Origin: Alligator mississippiensis
Taxonomy: Eukaryota; Chordata; Crocodylia; Alligatoridae
Reading direction: 5' to 3'
DNA: 64,000 bases
Assembly (NCBI RefSeq): GCF_030867095.1
Contig: NC_081832.1
Location: 37,891,756 to 37,955,755 of the forward strand
Below the pieces are notes generated by a model that made no database searches, was not told the origin of the DNA, and saw only the letters and a list, made by a program, of their open reading frames with translations. The position numbers and the translations under genes are program-made. Shown here in pieces: positions 11,134 to 22,594 of the stretch (position 1 is its first letter; every line of letters starts with the position of its first letter).

Positions 11134-11411
11134 GGGTGCCTATAAATGTGCTTGTTCACATTCTAATTAGAACGTGTTGGAGCAGACTCGATTAATCGTT
11201 GCCTCACCATCATGTATATGTGTGTTTCAAAATGGCTGCAGGGCTCTTTATCTAAACCTTGTTGAATGAGCTTTAGATAAAGTGTCCCATGGCCATTTTG
11301 AAATGTGCAGGGGCTAAGTACATGTGATGATGAGCTGTTTTAATTAGAGCGGCTATCTAGGAACCACTCTAATTACCCCTCCCCCCACCCTGAGCACATG
11401 TATAGGTAGCC
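11134..11411. mobile_element. Palindromic MITE with TIRs
   Basis: The termini GGGTGCCTATAAATGTGCT and, inverted, GGCTACCTATACATGTGCT are imperfect inverted repeats. They resemble the termini of MITE family A. The centre is a long hairpin: CATTTTGAAA and TTTAGATAAAG blocks of the right arm match TTTCAAAATGG and CTTTATCTAAA of the left arm over about 50 bases. No coding capacity. Confidence 0.75.
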
Positions 11412-11675
11412 TTTGGCTTCACTAGCCCAACTGTAGAAGACTCTGAGATGCCTCTAAAAATTAATAAAACAGCATTTACATACCCTAGAATATTTGAATC
11501 TCAGAATCAGATTCATTTGTTTCTTTTCAGTCTAGTAGTATCAGGGTACTTGCTTTTCTGTATCTGAGGTGTGCTCAGCCCAGAATACTGGGTGTGAGAA
11601 TCATCAAGAACCTGATTGTGACTCCTTTATTCTGTGGTCCATCTACATTAATGCAGGCTCTGGGTTGCTGTAACT

Positions 11676-12153
11676 CAGGGGTATCCAGCTCACTTGGCCT
11701 TGCAGGCCAAACTAGGACTACTCATTGCATACCAGAACTGGACCACAGGATTCTTCACAGGCTGGATCTGGATTGTAGGGCTTCTTATGGGATGGACCTA
11801 GATCATAGGGCTTCTGGCCATGGCTCCTGGTGTGGTTGTGTCGGCACCAGCAACCAAAAAGCCCATATCACTGCTGCTCAACCCCCAGAGCAGTGGCAAC
11901 CAGAGCTGCAGTGTCAGCAGGGCCAGCAGCTATGGGTAGAACACAGGCAATTTTACTCACCAGCAGCAACTGAAAACACTAAATCCTGCAGGGGTAATCA
12001 CAACCTAGATGCTAGCTATGCTGTCACTGTGACTCCAGTAGCCCTGGTAACAGGACTGGGCAGCGGTGGCATTAATACTTTGGCTGCTGCCATCTGTGGC
12101 AAAAAGCTCCATAGGCTAGACGACCCACCTTCACAGGCATGTTTGACACCCTG
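11676..12153. mobile_element. hAT-type MITE
   Basis: It starts CAGGGGTATCCAGC and ends GTTTGACACCCTG, short inverted ends of the CAGGG type. It is flanked by CTGTAACT (11668-11675) and CTCTAACT (12154-12161), an 8-bp duplication with one mismatch. The reading frame across it (11594-12169) extends outside the element and is judged spurious. Confidence 0.7.
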
Positions 12154-12161
12154 CTCTAACT

Positions 12162-12691
12162 TATACTAGCAGTACCCTGAGGAACCATACACCAACCGTA
12201 GACCAAAAGAGTGGTGAAGATCCCGGCCCTGTTGTTGTAGTGGATGGTACAGTTGGGGGAGAATTTCACATCTGGGGAGGAAAGAGGAAACATTGCTTGG
12301 TAGAAGGTTGACTAAAATGTTTTGAAATGGCAGGCACATGAAGCTGCGTAGGGCTTTGTAACTCTGAATAAGTCCTGGGAGACAGAGTAGAGGGAAGGTG
12401 GTTATGCATGCATGATAAATTTATTTACCAAAGGACTTTGCACTTGATCACACTTTTTGAAATTTGTGGTGATACCTAGGGGCATCACCAATATCCTTAT
12501 CCCCTATTTCAGTTCTCTAAATATACTCAACTGTAGGTCTTCAGCCTTCACTCATTACCCATCTCAGGGTAGGATGTTAAAGTCAGTCCCAGACACACTG
12601 ATCCAGTCACTTGCCACCTATCACAGTGCTGGTCTGAGTAGATTTGGGGCACCTGCATATCATTTTTTCAGTAAGCTGTGATTAGTGCTAT
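12162..12691. other. Intergenic, nothing recognised
   Basis: No coding similarity and no clear repeat boundary were found in this stretch. Confidence 0.4.
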
Positions 12692-13060
12692 TGCCCCAGG
12701 GGTGATGCATAGGGGGTGCACAGGGGTGCATGTGCACACCCTGAGAGTGCCAGTGCACCCCCTGTTAGGCAGCGGCTGGTGGGCAGGGGGGCAGGTGGGA
12801 GCACCAATGCCCACCCTGTGAGCTCCGGCCAGGGAGTGGGGCCGCCAGCAAAAGCAGCCACACTGCTTTTGGAAGTGCCCATGGAGCTCTGGAAGCAGTG
12901 TGGCCACTTTTATGGTAAGCACGCCCATAGCCAGCAGGATCAGCCACCGGGGGAACCCCCTGGCCAGCGGGATTGGCCGCCGGGGGACCCATCACCCAGT
13001 TGCTAACTGGTGTCGGGGGGGGGGGGTCACGTGTACCCCCCTGACTCAAGAGGCACCAGA
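12692..13060. repeat. GC-rich repeat with CCAGGGG end
   Basis: The left end CCAGGGGTGATGCATAGGGG is also found inverted at about 33125-33146 (ends TACGCATTGCCCCTGG) and at 53580-53598 (ends TATGCGTAGCCCCTGG), in each case next to 'GTGCA' rich sequence. This defines a repeated family. The right end of this copy and its target-site duplication could not be fixed. Confidence 0.5.
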
Positions 13061-13284
13061 CACCCATGTACTGCCCAGTAGCCTCCTCAAACCAAAATGA
13101 TATTATTTGGCTTCTGGAACAAAGCATTAGAGAACAGGGTTTTAAAATAACAAACAGCTGACAGACTCTTCTAATCTTACACTTTACTAAGAAGCTCAGT
13201 GATGTTGTCTTTTGTCTTCAGTTACAGAAACAGAACCAAATTGCATTCACCTAGTAACCCACAAGCCTCCTGTGTGTCTTAGAA

Positions 13285-14456
13285 CAGTGTTTCTCAACTC
13301 ATGGGTCGCAACCCAAAAGTGGGTCACAAAAATATATGAAAGGGTTGCGAACAAACTTAAAAAATGGATCATATTTTGCATACATTTTAGAAAAAGTAAA
13401 TGCTGCTTGTGCTTCACCATATGTTAACACTGTGCATACTAATAAACAGGGATCCAGTTTTTTTTTGTTTGCCATGGGACAATGTGGATTTTCTCCTTTA
13501 AAGGGGCTGCTTGGGGCTGGGGGGAGTGGAAGGAGGGCAATCAGGGAGGGAGCACCATGTGCATGTGCAGGCATGTAGTGTGGAAAACAGCTCCTGCGGC
13601 TCCCCGCAGGTAAGTCTATGGGGCAGGGGTGGGGGGTGGGAGGGGCATAGACAATGCATTGTGAGGGACACAGGTGACATGTTGGGAAGGCATGGGGAGG
13701 CATGGTCCACCTCCAGATTTGTGCACCCACAGCGGGCACAGGGCTGTGGCCTGGCCAGACCGACATGGGCAGGAGCTGCCTATGTGGCCCATAGGTTAGG
13801 ACCTGGTGCAGTAGGGTGAGCCTCGCTGGCCAGCTGTGCCACCAGCAGTGTGAGGAATAATGGGCGGGGACGGGGGGCGCTGCACTGCCATCACCTCTAC
13901 CGCTGCTCCCTTCTGGCAAGTGTGGGTGGCCTGAGGAAGCAGTAACAATGGTAGCTGGGCCACAGAGATGGGGTAGAGCCAAGATCTGGTGCATGAGTGG
14001 CTGGCTGATGGCAGGAGGAGGTGAAGGCAGCACCCCCCCACATCCTTTACTCCTCGCGCTGCTGGCAGTGGGGCTGGTGCAGGGGTTCCAGCAGTGGCAG
14101 CAGCAGCCAGTCTCACTGCCCAACTCTGCCCTCCTATGCCAGGTCCGTGGAGGCAGCTCATGACCATGGTGGTCCAGCAAGGCTGCAGCCCTGTCCCTGC
14201 TGTGGGCGCACGTATCTGGGGTTCACATGCCCCCCAATACCCCCCCACCCCCCTGACCCACACACTGGGGGGCTGGGGCCTGGGGGAAAAGGGCAGTGGC
14301 TCAGGGGTGAGGGGCATCAGCAGAGCTGGAGGGGGGAGGGGCACCAGCAGGGCCAGGGGGTAAGTGTAAGTTTTCTACTTACACTATTTACTGGGTAGGG
14401 ACTGGCCATTGATTTTTACAAATGGATCCTGGTTCAAAAAACATTAAGAACCACTG
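13285..14456. mobile_element. Non-autonomous hAT element, CAGTG type
   Basis: It is flanked by perfect 8-bp repeats TCTTAGAA (13277-13284 and 14457-14464). The ends CAGTGTTTCTCAACTCATGG and, inverted, CAGTGGTTCTTAATG are typical of hAT Charlie-like elements. The GC-rich interior holds further inverted segments: about 13690-13790 against 14145-14245, both containing GCCCACAGC-type blocks. The region 13500-13620 matches 7260-7360 in opposite orientation. No transposase; the long reading frames inside are spurious. Confidence 0.88.
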
Positions 14457-14464
14457 TCTTAGAA

Positions 14465-17177
14465 TACTAATCCACTGTTTTCAAGTTAATGTTTTCTGGA
14501 TGTTACTTAGGAGACTGGTTTACAACAAATAAGGCTACATACTCTAGCATTGCCCCTAGGGACAGAAATTACATATAAACTGGTATAAGTGATTGGAAAC
14601 CTGTAAAACCTGTAACAGAACAGAAGTTCAGTTAAACAGGTCTATCACACTTAATTGATCATACTTAACTGATTTAGGTTAAATTTTTCTATTACACTTC
14701 TATCCCAGATCCCCTCCCGACTCAAGTTAACTTACAGTCCCCCAGCATCCCAAGATGCTTTCTACCTTCCCTGAAGCCCCTCCCCGCAAGTGGGCAGGCT
14801 AGCTTTAGCCCAAGCTGTCTGCTCCAGTGGAGCAAGGTGGGCCCTGAATGATTCCTTGAGGATCATGGCTGGCTGATATGAGTTGTCACAGAGGCTGTCA
14901 CAGAGCTGAAGTCAAAACTATCTCCAGTGATAGTCTTGTCTCTGGTCCAAGTTAAACCACTTGAGGCCTGCTCTAACTCATATCAGCCAGCCATGATCCT
15001 CAAAGAATCATTCTCAAAATAAGCAGATCCAGAAAGCTTGAGTTCTGGCCAGATCTTCTTTCCACCCTGAACTTTTCCCTGCATTGGAAACTGCAGACAG
15101 TAGCAGAGGAGCTTACAATACCAACTCTTCACCCATTGCTGGACTCCTTGATGCTGGAGGAATCTTCAGATGCAGATACCTCAGTGCTTTCCGTACCCTA
15201 TGCTCTGCTGTAGTGGGGCAGAGAATCTGCCCCTCCTGACTGATATATCCCCATCCAAACTCTCAGTGTTTGAAGAGACACCCAGGTAAATGAATACCTC
15301 TTTGGAGGACACAATATTGGAAATGTGAGCTGGGAGAACTGAGGTAGCACCTGAAGGAGACCTTGAGCTGCGTTATATGTTCTAGTGAGCTTTCCTTGCT
15401 CCTGTTAATGGATTTTATTCCTTTAACCACTGTAAATGTCAATTCACTGTCTTCAGTTCTACAGTTATTGAGAGAACATACCACCTGGGGTACAGAGCTG
15501 TAGTAAGCCCATGGAGAAAGAAACAAAAGTTGTTTAAAAATCAGTTTATTCTAATGTGGGACCAATGCTAAAATGCATTTATCATACATATATGCTTACT
15601 GCATGATACAGATTTGAGGTTTTATTTTAATTCTGAACTTCCTTGATTTGTCATTCTGGCTATTAAGGTAACTATCTATTTATTTGTTAGAGTTATACCC
15701 TCCCCTATCCATAAAGTGTGCACACATGCATGCACACCCCTGCAATGATTCTATCCATAAGTTACAGATATGTGCCCTAGATTTTGGCTCCATTTTAATG
15801 TAATTTTTTACTTAGGGATATGGTACAGATTGCTAAATGGCTTCCTCTGTGGTATATGCTGTATACTCACATTCTATATTTGCCATAGAGGGCCATCTGA
15901 GGCAGAATTCAGTTGTGTAACTGATTATCAGATGTTTATTCAATGACTACAATTCATTTAAATTTTCAGTTCTGGAGGTACCAGATTTTTTTGCTGCTGT
16001 TGTGAAAGCAATTCCTTTATTTTAATAGATCTAAAGTTTGGTGAACAAAGAAAAAACATTACCAGAGTGAACTGCCTATCTAATCATTTTTGAACTACAT
16101 AGTATTTTTAATGAATTTGAAATCACAAAGTTGTTGTAAATCGAGATTTCATAAAAATATGCAGTTTGAGATATTTGGAGATAAAACAGCAATCAATGTA
16201 TACCAGGCTTAAAGGAACTGTTAACAGTGGCTTTCTAGTTAATACAGATATAAATTATCACAGAAAAGCTCAAAAATACAGTTGAGGTAGACCTCATTTA
16301 ACAAATTTCTTTCTAAAAACAGAGAGAGAACTTTAGCATACCAATATGTGAATCCTACAAATGGAAAAAGATGGAAAAAACCCAGAGGGCCTTGGAAAAA
16401 CTACATGCTGCTGTTTCTATTTGTGATCTTAATACAGTGCAAAGGCTGGCGCCCATAATTGCCAACTGTCCTGCTTTTCATGGGTGAACTGGTGTTAGCA
16501 GCTGGATAGTAAAAGCATGCAGAAGGAGTGGTAAAATAATACAGGTTAAAAGTTCAACTTTCCACCTTTAAGATGGTAGATTTTACTCTAGCTGAGAATG
16601 CCTCATTTGTATTTACTTTTTAGGGTCATTATCTGTCCCTTGAGAGTCTTTGTAAAGGTCTAAATTTCAAATAAACAGTACACTATAAGACAGGTATGTG
16701 TGGCTAATTTTTGTTGTATTTGGCTAAAATATGGTACTAAGCTGAATAGGTAAACATAAAAGTATGCCATTTAAAACAATGCATTCCCATTAGTGTTTGA
16801 ATATGTGCCTAAAGTCCATGTACACTTTTACATGGTTATGTCATTTCCTGCATAAACTGTGCTTGTTTATGCAGCAGCCATATGAAAGATGCAGTAACTC
16901 GTTATGTGGGCTATTTGAAACTGTTCTTAAAAAACATAAAAACCCCTTGACCCTTGTATAATAAAAGGTGTTAAAAGATACTGCTTTTATAACATCTTAG
17001 CCAAGACTAATAAGAACGTACAAACCAAACAAAAAAATTTTACTCTGTAGTCCTGGTCAATTACATGTTATTTTATGAATTACTATTGCTAATGGATAGT
17101 AAAACAGTATTTTGAGAAGACAGACATAAAATTATACAAAATTTCACTGCTCTTCAACAAGTTTTAAGAAATAATTA

Positions 17178-17180
<3 letters not shown>
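14465..17180. other. Largest repeat-poor stretch downstream of GDF5
   Basis: No transposon ends or coding exons are recognised here apart from a 36-base inverted repeat at 14849-15010. The sequence is AT-rich and mostly unique in appearance. As the first sizeable repeat-poor DNA 3' of GDF5 it is a candidate location for distal enhancers, by analogy with the downstream GDF5 enhancers of mammals. That is inference. Confidence 0.4.
14849..15010. repeat. 36-base near-perfect inverted repeat
   Basis: The left arm at 14849-14884 contains GAGGATCATGGCTGGCTGAT. The right arm at 14975-15010 contains its exact inverse ATCAGCCAGCCATGATCCTC. The arms match at 35 of 36 bases with a 90-base spacer. This is probably the core of a small palindromic element whose ends are not visible. 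Confidence 0.85.

Positions 17181-17213
<33 letters not shown>
17181..17213. repeat. (GT)n microsatellite
   Basis: An uninterrupted GT dinucleotide run of 33 bases. Confidence 0.98.
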
Positions 17214-17214
<1 letters not shown>

Positions 17215-17303
17215 AAAATAGTGATCTATATTAAATGCCTTTTTCTATGTGCTTAAGGAGACCCTTTTTTTCTTATCTTTTCTTTCTTAGAACATATCCC
17301 AAA

Positions 17304-17328
17304 TGTATTTATTTATTTATTTTATTTT
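17304..17328. repeat. (ATTT)n microsatellite
   Basis: A short run of TATT/ATTT tetranucleotides, slightly imperfect at the right end. Confidence 0.85.
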
Positions 17329-17439
17329 GGCCTGCACACTTAGTCCCTTGAACTTTATCTCAGAATCATGATGAATCCAGTAAAACAGGCTAAGCATATC
17401 AGGGAAGAGCTCTGAGAATCAGTCTTAGGCCTCTGGCAG

Positions 17440-20235
17440 ATGTTGAAACAATGGTGATTGGAGGAATTTTATGCCCCGTCCTAGACATACATGGCCAGAG
17501 GCACAATGTTTGAGATGGAGCATAACATTACCCTGATCCCAGTTGTACCACTGAGGAGCTGTTCCTGTAGATCAGGCAGGGGTGGCTTTGTTCAGGACCC
17601 AGGGCTACCCCAAAGCTCCAGCAGTTCAAGACCTAACACTGTCTAGAATCAGAGGTCAATCAACAGCCTTGAACCCAGGACATTGGCCTATGTGGATTAA
17701 CCACTCACACCAGTCTGTTCTTTCCTTACCTGTCCAGGCAGGCTAGACACAGGTAGCTGGAAACCTCCATCTGGGCCTAGTCATCCTTCCTTTACTTCAT
17801 TAGCTGACCCTTTACTCCAGCCCACATAAACCTCTGACCCAGAAGATGAAGTATCTGGGCAACAGGGTCCAGCCCTTACCCAGGCTGATTCTCATGGCTT
17901 GTGCCCCTACCAGCTCTCTGCCTGATCTCTTGACAATCTGACCTGACTTCTCTTTGACTCCATGCTCTGCCTAACGCTCTGGTTTTCTGATTTGGCTTCT
18001 TGGGCTGACCTGGCTTTCTGGCAGTTGGATCTCACACACTACTGCTAACCCTGGCTGGCCCCTCAGTCCCTGGGTGACTCCCAGACCTGGCTGCCTATGA
18101 CCTGGCATGACACCAATCTGGCAATCAGCTGATTGTTGGATCTGACCCCAGATGGTCCTGGGTTGGGTTTGTCCATAACGACAGAGCACAGGCCATGGCT
18201 TATGTTGCAGCTGGCAAAGGATTGCAGGGTGCCCCTCTGGGAGATATGACCAGGGGTCATGCATTCTCATAGGTGTAGGGTGTAGTCTCCTTGGGCTCAT
18301 CCCCTAGCACCTCATCTCTACCCCACTTACCCTGCTCCTGTCCCAGAGCCCACTGCCTTCCTTCCACCCACTCCTAGGAGAGTTGTGGCATCAAAAGTCC
18401 CATAGTTCCATTCAGGTACACATCCATATGGAGTGATCCACATGAGTGCAGTCTACTGGAGGTGCTACCTCTGGAGCCTGGGGAGTAAACAAAACATTTT
18501 ACTTTATGGTCCTCAATTTTGGAGAAACATGACCTGGGGCCTTAAGTCCAGTTCCCTGGCCACATACAACCCCTTTCACTGCTGCCATGAGAGGCAGGTG
18601 AGTCCTTGGGGACTGCTGTGCTTTAACCCACAACATCAGCACCAGGAGGGTAAGTCCCCAGATCCTGAGGTAAAGCTCCTGGCACAGTAATTGTCTTTGC
18701 TACATGCTCTCAGAGACTTTTACAGTTTTTGGGCATTGTAGTCTATGGACAAGACTCTCTAGGGCTGGCAAGGCATTCCTTTTCTTGGGCAGACATCCCA
18801 AGCTTTTTCTGCATTTGTCCCCATTTCACGCATTAGGCACAGTGTTATTTGGTAACTTGATCACCAAGTGTGAGAGCTGGAGTCCAGAAACTACAATGCA
18901 GCATACTGAAAGTAACAGTCACAGACAACCTTCTACTAGGGAGAGCTCCCACTGTGACTGCTTCAGTTAGTGCAGAAGGCTGCAAGGGCTCCACCCCTCC
19001 TCAAGTACCTTCTGGAACAGGCCAATGTAACAGTGCAGAGTTCTACGAGCATCTACACAGAGAGAACTATCAGGAGGCCAGGGAGGAGGATGCTATGTCC
19101 AGAATGTAGGGATGATATAGGAGGTGGTAGCCATGCAATGGAAGATCATGGATCTAGGCAGCACTCTTTCAGGGATGCTCAAGGTCATGAGGTCCAGACA
19201 GGCTCAGCAGCAGACATTAATTGAGGCCACCACTGAAATGTCAGCATCCATCTGTGATGTAGTGAGAGCTATGTCAGTGGTGGCAATAGCTTATCTATAG
19301 TCTGCAGGGAGAGTCCCTGCAGTCACTGTGATGGGGATGCTTTTGGCTACCTGTGCCTGTGGTCCTGCCTGTGCCAGCTCCAGCTGCTGCTGGCAGGACC
19401 GTGCATCCTATCCCTACCTTCCCTGGAGCACCCTATAGCCAGAGTCACCAGCTATGGAGGTCCCCCGGGACATCTCTACCATCACCTCCCCACTGAGGGG
19501 AACTGCAAAGCAGGGGAGGAAGGGGCTGTTTCCAGGGTTGGGCAGGAGGGTGCAGTGGACTCAGGGATTTCTATGGAGATTCTGACTGAAAAATATGTCA
19601 GGGATACTTCTGCAGCTCCAGCATGGCCTGAGTCTACATCAGTAAGGCCCCTGATGCAGCCACAGCACTGCTACCTCAGGGATGTCTCAGGTGCACCCAA
19701 CCCTTCAGGCAAAGACAGCCTTACTACCTGGCAGCCCAGTCTGGACCCAGAAGACAGCCTCATTCCCAGCTCTAGGTCCACCATTTCCCCAGCAGGGACT
19801 CACAGGACCCTTCCCATAGGAGGGATGGCCAAAGCAGCGGTGTACAGGAAGAAGGCTGGTGACTGTTCTCCTGCCATGACACAATAGGGTGGCCATCAAG
19901 GTACCTCAAGAATAGAGGACAGTTGCATTTAGTGCAACTGTCAACTGTCCCCACCACAATGAGTGTCATGTGCCTCCTGAGGCTGGCAGGACACAGCAAG
20001 CTCCTGCAGGCAGTGGCTGTGGTGGCAGGGGCATGGCAGCGGTGAGCAGGGAGCTCCCACAGGCAGCGAAGGCAGTGTTGACAGCAGGGGCAGGCTGAGC
20101 TCCTGCAGGTGGCCACGGTGGTGTCGGTGGTGTGTGGCTGGGGCGGGGGAGTGCTGAGCAGTGAAAAATGGAGGACATAAAGGCATCCAGTTTCATATCA
20201 GTAGAGGACAGAGGGCCATAAAATCAGCCTGTTCT
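17440..20235. other. Intergenic, unclassified repeat-like sequence
   Basis: The block at 17900-18320 is rich in CTGACCTGGCT-type tracts resembling 21380-21500 and 22220-22420. I suspect LTR-like sequence, without clear ends. From 18400 to 19900 there are several short overlapping frames with no recognisable similarity. A short hairpin (ACAGTTGCA/TGCAACTGT) lies at 19919-19941. No gene is supported. Confidence 0.35.
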
Positions 20236-20930
20236 CTATGGGCGTCTATAGATGAAATGGGGGCCCTAAATTGAAGTGGTGGGTTTTAAAACATACTGCT
20301 TCAATTTAGGGCGGATTAAACCCCTGTGTTGTGTACACACCCCGCTAACTTACCTGTCTCTCTGGCGGGGAGGGGAGGATGAGCTGCCATAGGGCAGAGT
20401 GGTCCCTGGACTGTGGGGGGGGAGGGGGGGGGGATGACGACAGACTGTTGCTTCCCTCCATGGCAGCTGCGGCCCCCCTCCAGGCAGCACCCACCTACAG
20501 GCACCCGGCTCAGGTGTTCCTGGGGGCACCGCAGCCATGGAGGGAAGCCCTGAGCCCCTGCACAGCCTAGGCAGGCAGGCAGGCTTCAGGTGGCAAAAAG
20601 AAAAGATCAGGCTCACCACTTCTCTTGGGCGGAGCTGCTTTCCCAGACTGTTGGCAGACTGCCTGCAGGGCTTCCTGCAGAGCCCCTGAGCTGCACATAG
20701 CCCGGTGCTTCACTCCACGGCTGTAGGGGCAGCAAACTAAAATTCCTCGAAGGAGTTTTAGTTTGCTGCGCCCCAAGTCATTTAAGGCGCATTACGCTGC
20801 TGAATTTCCTATAGCGGCTGGAATTAATGTGCAATATGCCGCTGAGGCATGCAAACACCAACATCGTTAATGTGGTGCAAAAACATTTTGCCCACTTTAA
20901 AGTGTCGTGCACACACACCTCTCATTTTGT
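20236..20930 (+). mobile_element. GC-rich DNA element, left copy of an inverted pair
   Basis: Segments CCCTAAATTGAAGTGGTGGG, TGTGTACACACC, TCTCTGGCGGGG and GATGAGCTGCC occur in this order. The same order is found in the reverse complement of 21498-22213. A third shared block is TTTTAGTTTGCTGC near 20755. The left copy contains a small palindrome (AAACTAAAATTCCTCGAAGGAGTTTTAGTTT region, 20727-20768). It codes for nothing. Confidence 0.65.
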
Positions 20931-21497
20931 CTACACACAGTCCGTAAAACTGGACAAATGGCCACCCTGTGACACGCTGAGGTTGGGGGGGCCTCCCTTT
21001 AGTGCTACTGCCTCTGAGGATTGACATGGAGTGGAGGACAATTAATGTTCTCTATGTGGTCCCCACAGGGTTAAGTTGCCCCCCAGAGAGCAGCAGCAGA
21101 AGCATTGGGGTCCAGGCAGACAGTTTAACCCTTCCCTGTGTGGGGAGGAAGTGGCTCTGATCCAGGGCAGTGGCGGAGGGGGGTGGGTGGGGTGTTTATA
21201 CTAAGGTGTAGCCCAGTGTGGCCACACCTTAGTGTAACCTGACCTGGGTAGCATGGATCAGAGATAATCCTGCCCTGGAGTGGCATCACTTTGAGTTGCA
21301 TAACAAGTGCTTAAAATCAGTTTCAGGTGTCAATGTGTAGAAAATCCAGGGGTTAAAAGCTCCAGAAACCACCCATAATTACCATGTAACAAGTACCTTT
21401 CCCTGACCCTGATACTGGATCTTCCCTGAACTTTGACTCTGGCTCTGCTCTCTCTGGTTTCCCTGGCATGCTCACTCACCTTGGTTTCCTTGGGTCT
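20931..21497. other. Spacer between the inverted elements, LTR-like
   Basis: No coding exon is visible. A 10-bp perfect stem ACTAAGGTGT/ACACCTTAGT lies at 21200-21233. The right part (21380-21497) carries CTCTGGTTTCC and CTTGGGTCT tracts that appear to continue at 22214 after the inserted element, so the spacer plus 22214-22560 may be one older LTR-like repeat. Confidence 0.4.
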
Positions 21498-22213
21498 TTG
21501 TACATGCCACAAAATTGGCCTTTAAAGCAGCTTAAATACCATTTTGCACCGCTTTAATCGTGAGACTGTTTATACTGTTGGTGGTGTACTGTGCGTTAAA
21601 TAACTTTGGGATGCAGCAAAATAAAACATGTCCGAAGTGTTTTAGTTTGCTACCTTACAGCCGCGGAGGGAAGCACTGGGCCCCGTGCAGCTCAGGGGCT
21701 GTGCAGGCAGGCCATGCAGGCAGGCCATGCAGGCAGGCTCTACTGAAGGAAAAAAAAAATGCGGCAAGCCTGATCTTTTTTTTTGTCTTCCTGGAGCCTG
21801 CCTGCCTGAGCTGCACGGGGGGCCTGGTGTTTCCCTCCTCAGCTGCCAGGGGTGGGGGGGGAGGGGCTGGTGCTTCCCTCCACAGCTGCAGGGGGGGTGG
21901 TGCTTTCCTCTGTGGCTGTGTGGCCCCTGGGACCACCTGGGCTGGGTGCTGGTGGGTGAGTGCTGCCAGGGGGGGGTGCTGTCACAGAAGGAAGCGCTAC
22001 CCCCCCATACCCTCTGCAGCTCAGGAACCACTTGGCCGGTTGGCAGCTCACCCTCTACCCCCACCGCCAGAGACGCAGCTAAGGATTGTGCCCGACCCTT
22101 TTGTACACACCATGGGGATTTACTTTGCCCTAACTTGCAGCAGTGTTTTTAAAAACCCACCACTTCAATTTAGGGAGAACTAAACTGAAGTAAACCCCCA
22201 TGGCATGTACAAG
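21498..22213 (-). mobile_element. GC-rich DNA element, right copy of an inverted pair
   Basis: It begins TTGTACATGCCA and ends TGGCATGTACAA, a clean 12-base terminal inverted repeat. It is oriented opposite to the copy at 20236-20930, with which it shares most of its length. It appears to interrupt an older LTR-like repeat. No obvious target-site duplication was found. The overlapping GC-rich frames in it are not genes. Confidence 0.7.
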
Positions 22214-22590
22214 CAGCCGTTGTGTCTGACCTCGGATCTTTCCTGAAACTCAGCACCAGTTCTCTGATTCCTGGCTCATGACCTTGACTTATGTCTCAGA
22301 CTACGTCTCTTGGATCTCCCCTTTCAGCTCCAGTAACTTATGCCCCCACCCTGCTGACCCCCATGTTGCTCCTCGTGACCTACCACAGGCCTGGCTGCCT
22401 ATATCCCGGCTGAACCTTCGCAATGTGCGCCTAAGGCATCTCAGTGGTACAGTTTCCTTTGGCTGTTTGTCTACCTCCTGCACATCCTTTGGGTTCATGT
22501 CCCTGTCACTCCTGGTTTCAAGACTGCTCTTCTGCTGCCTCCTTATCACTGCTCTATGACCAGGTCCTCATTCCCGTTGGCCATGTTCAG
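22214..22590. other. LTR-like tract
   Basis: This pyrimidine-rich sequence with CTGACC and CCTGGCTGCC motifs resembles 17900-18320. It seems to continue the tract broken at 21497. Ends are unclear and nothing in it is coding. Confidence 0.35.
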
Positions 22591-22594
22591 GCCC

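Noticed and set aside
11594..12169. 191-codon plus-strand frame
   Set aside because: It crosses the boundary of the MITE at 11676-12153 and shows no domain.
13299..14398. A 293-codon minus-strand frame and others in the same span
   Set aside because: It starts and ends within or just beyond the hAT element 13285-14456 and has only Pro/His/Ser-rich low-complexity sequence.
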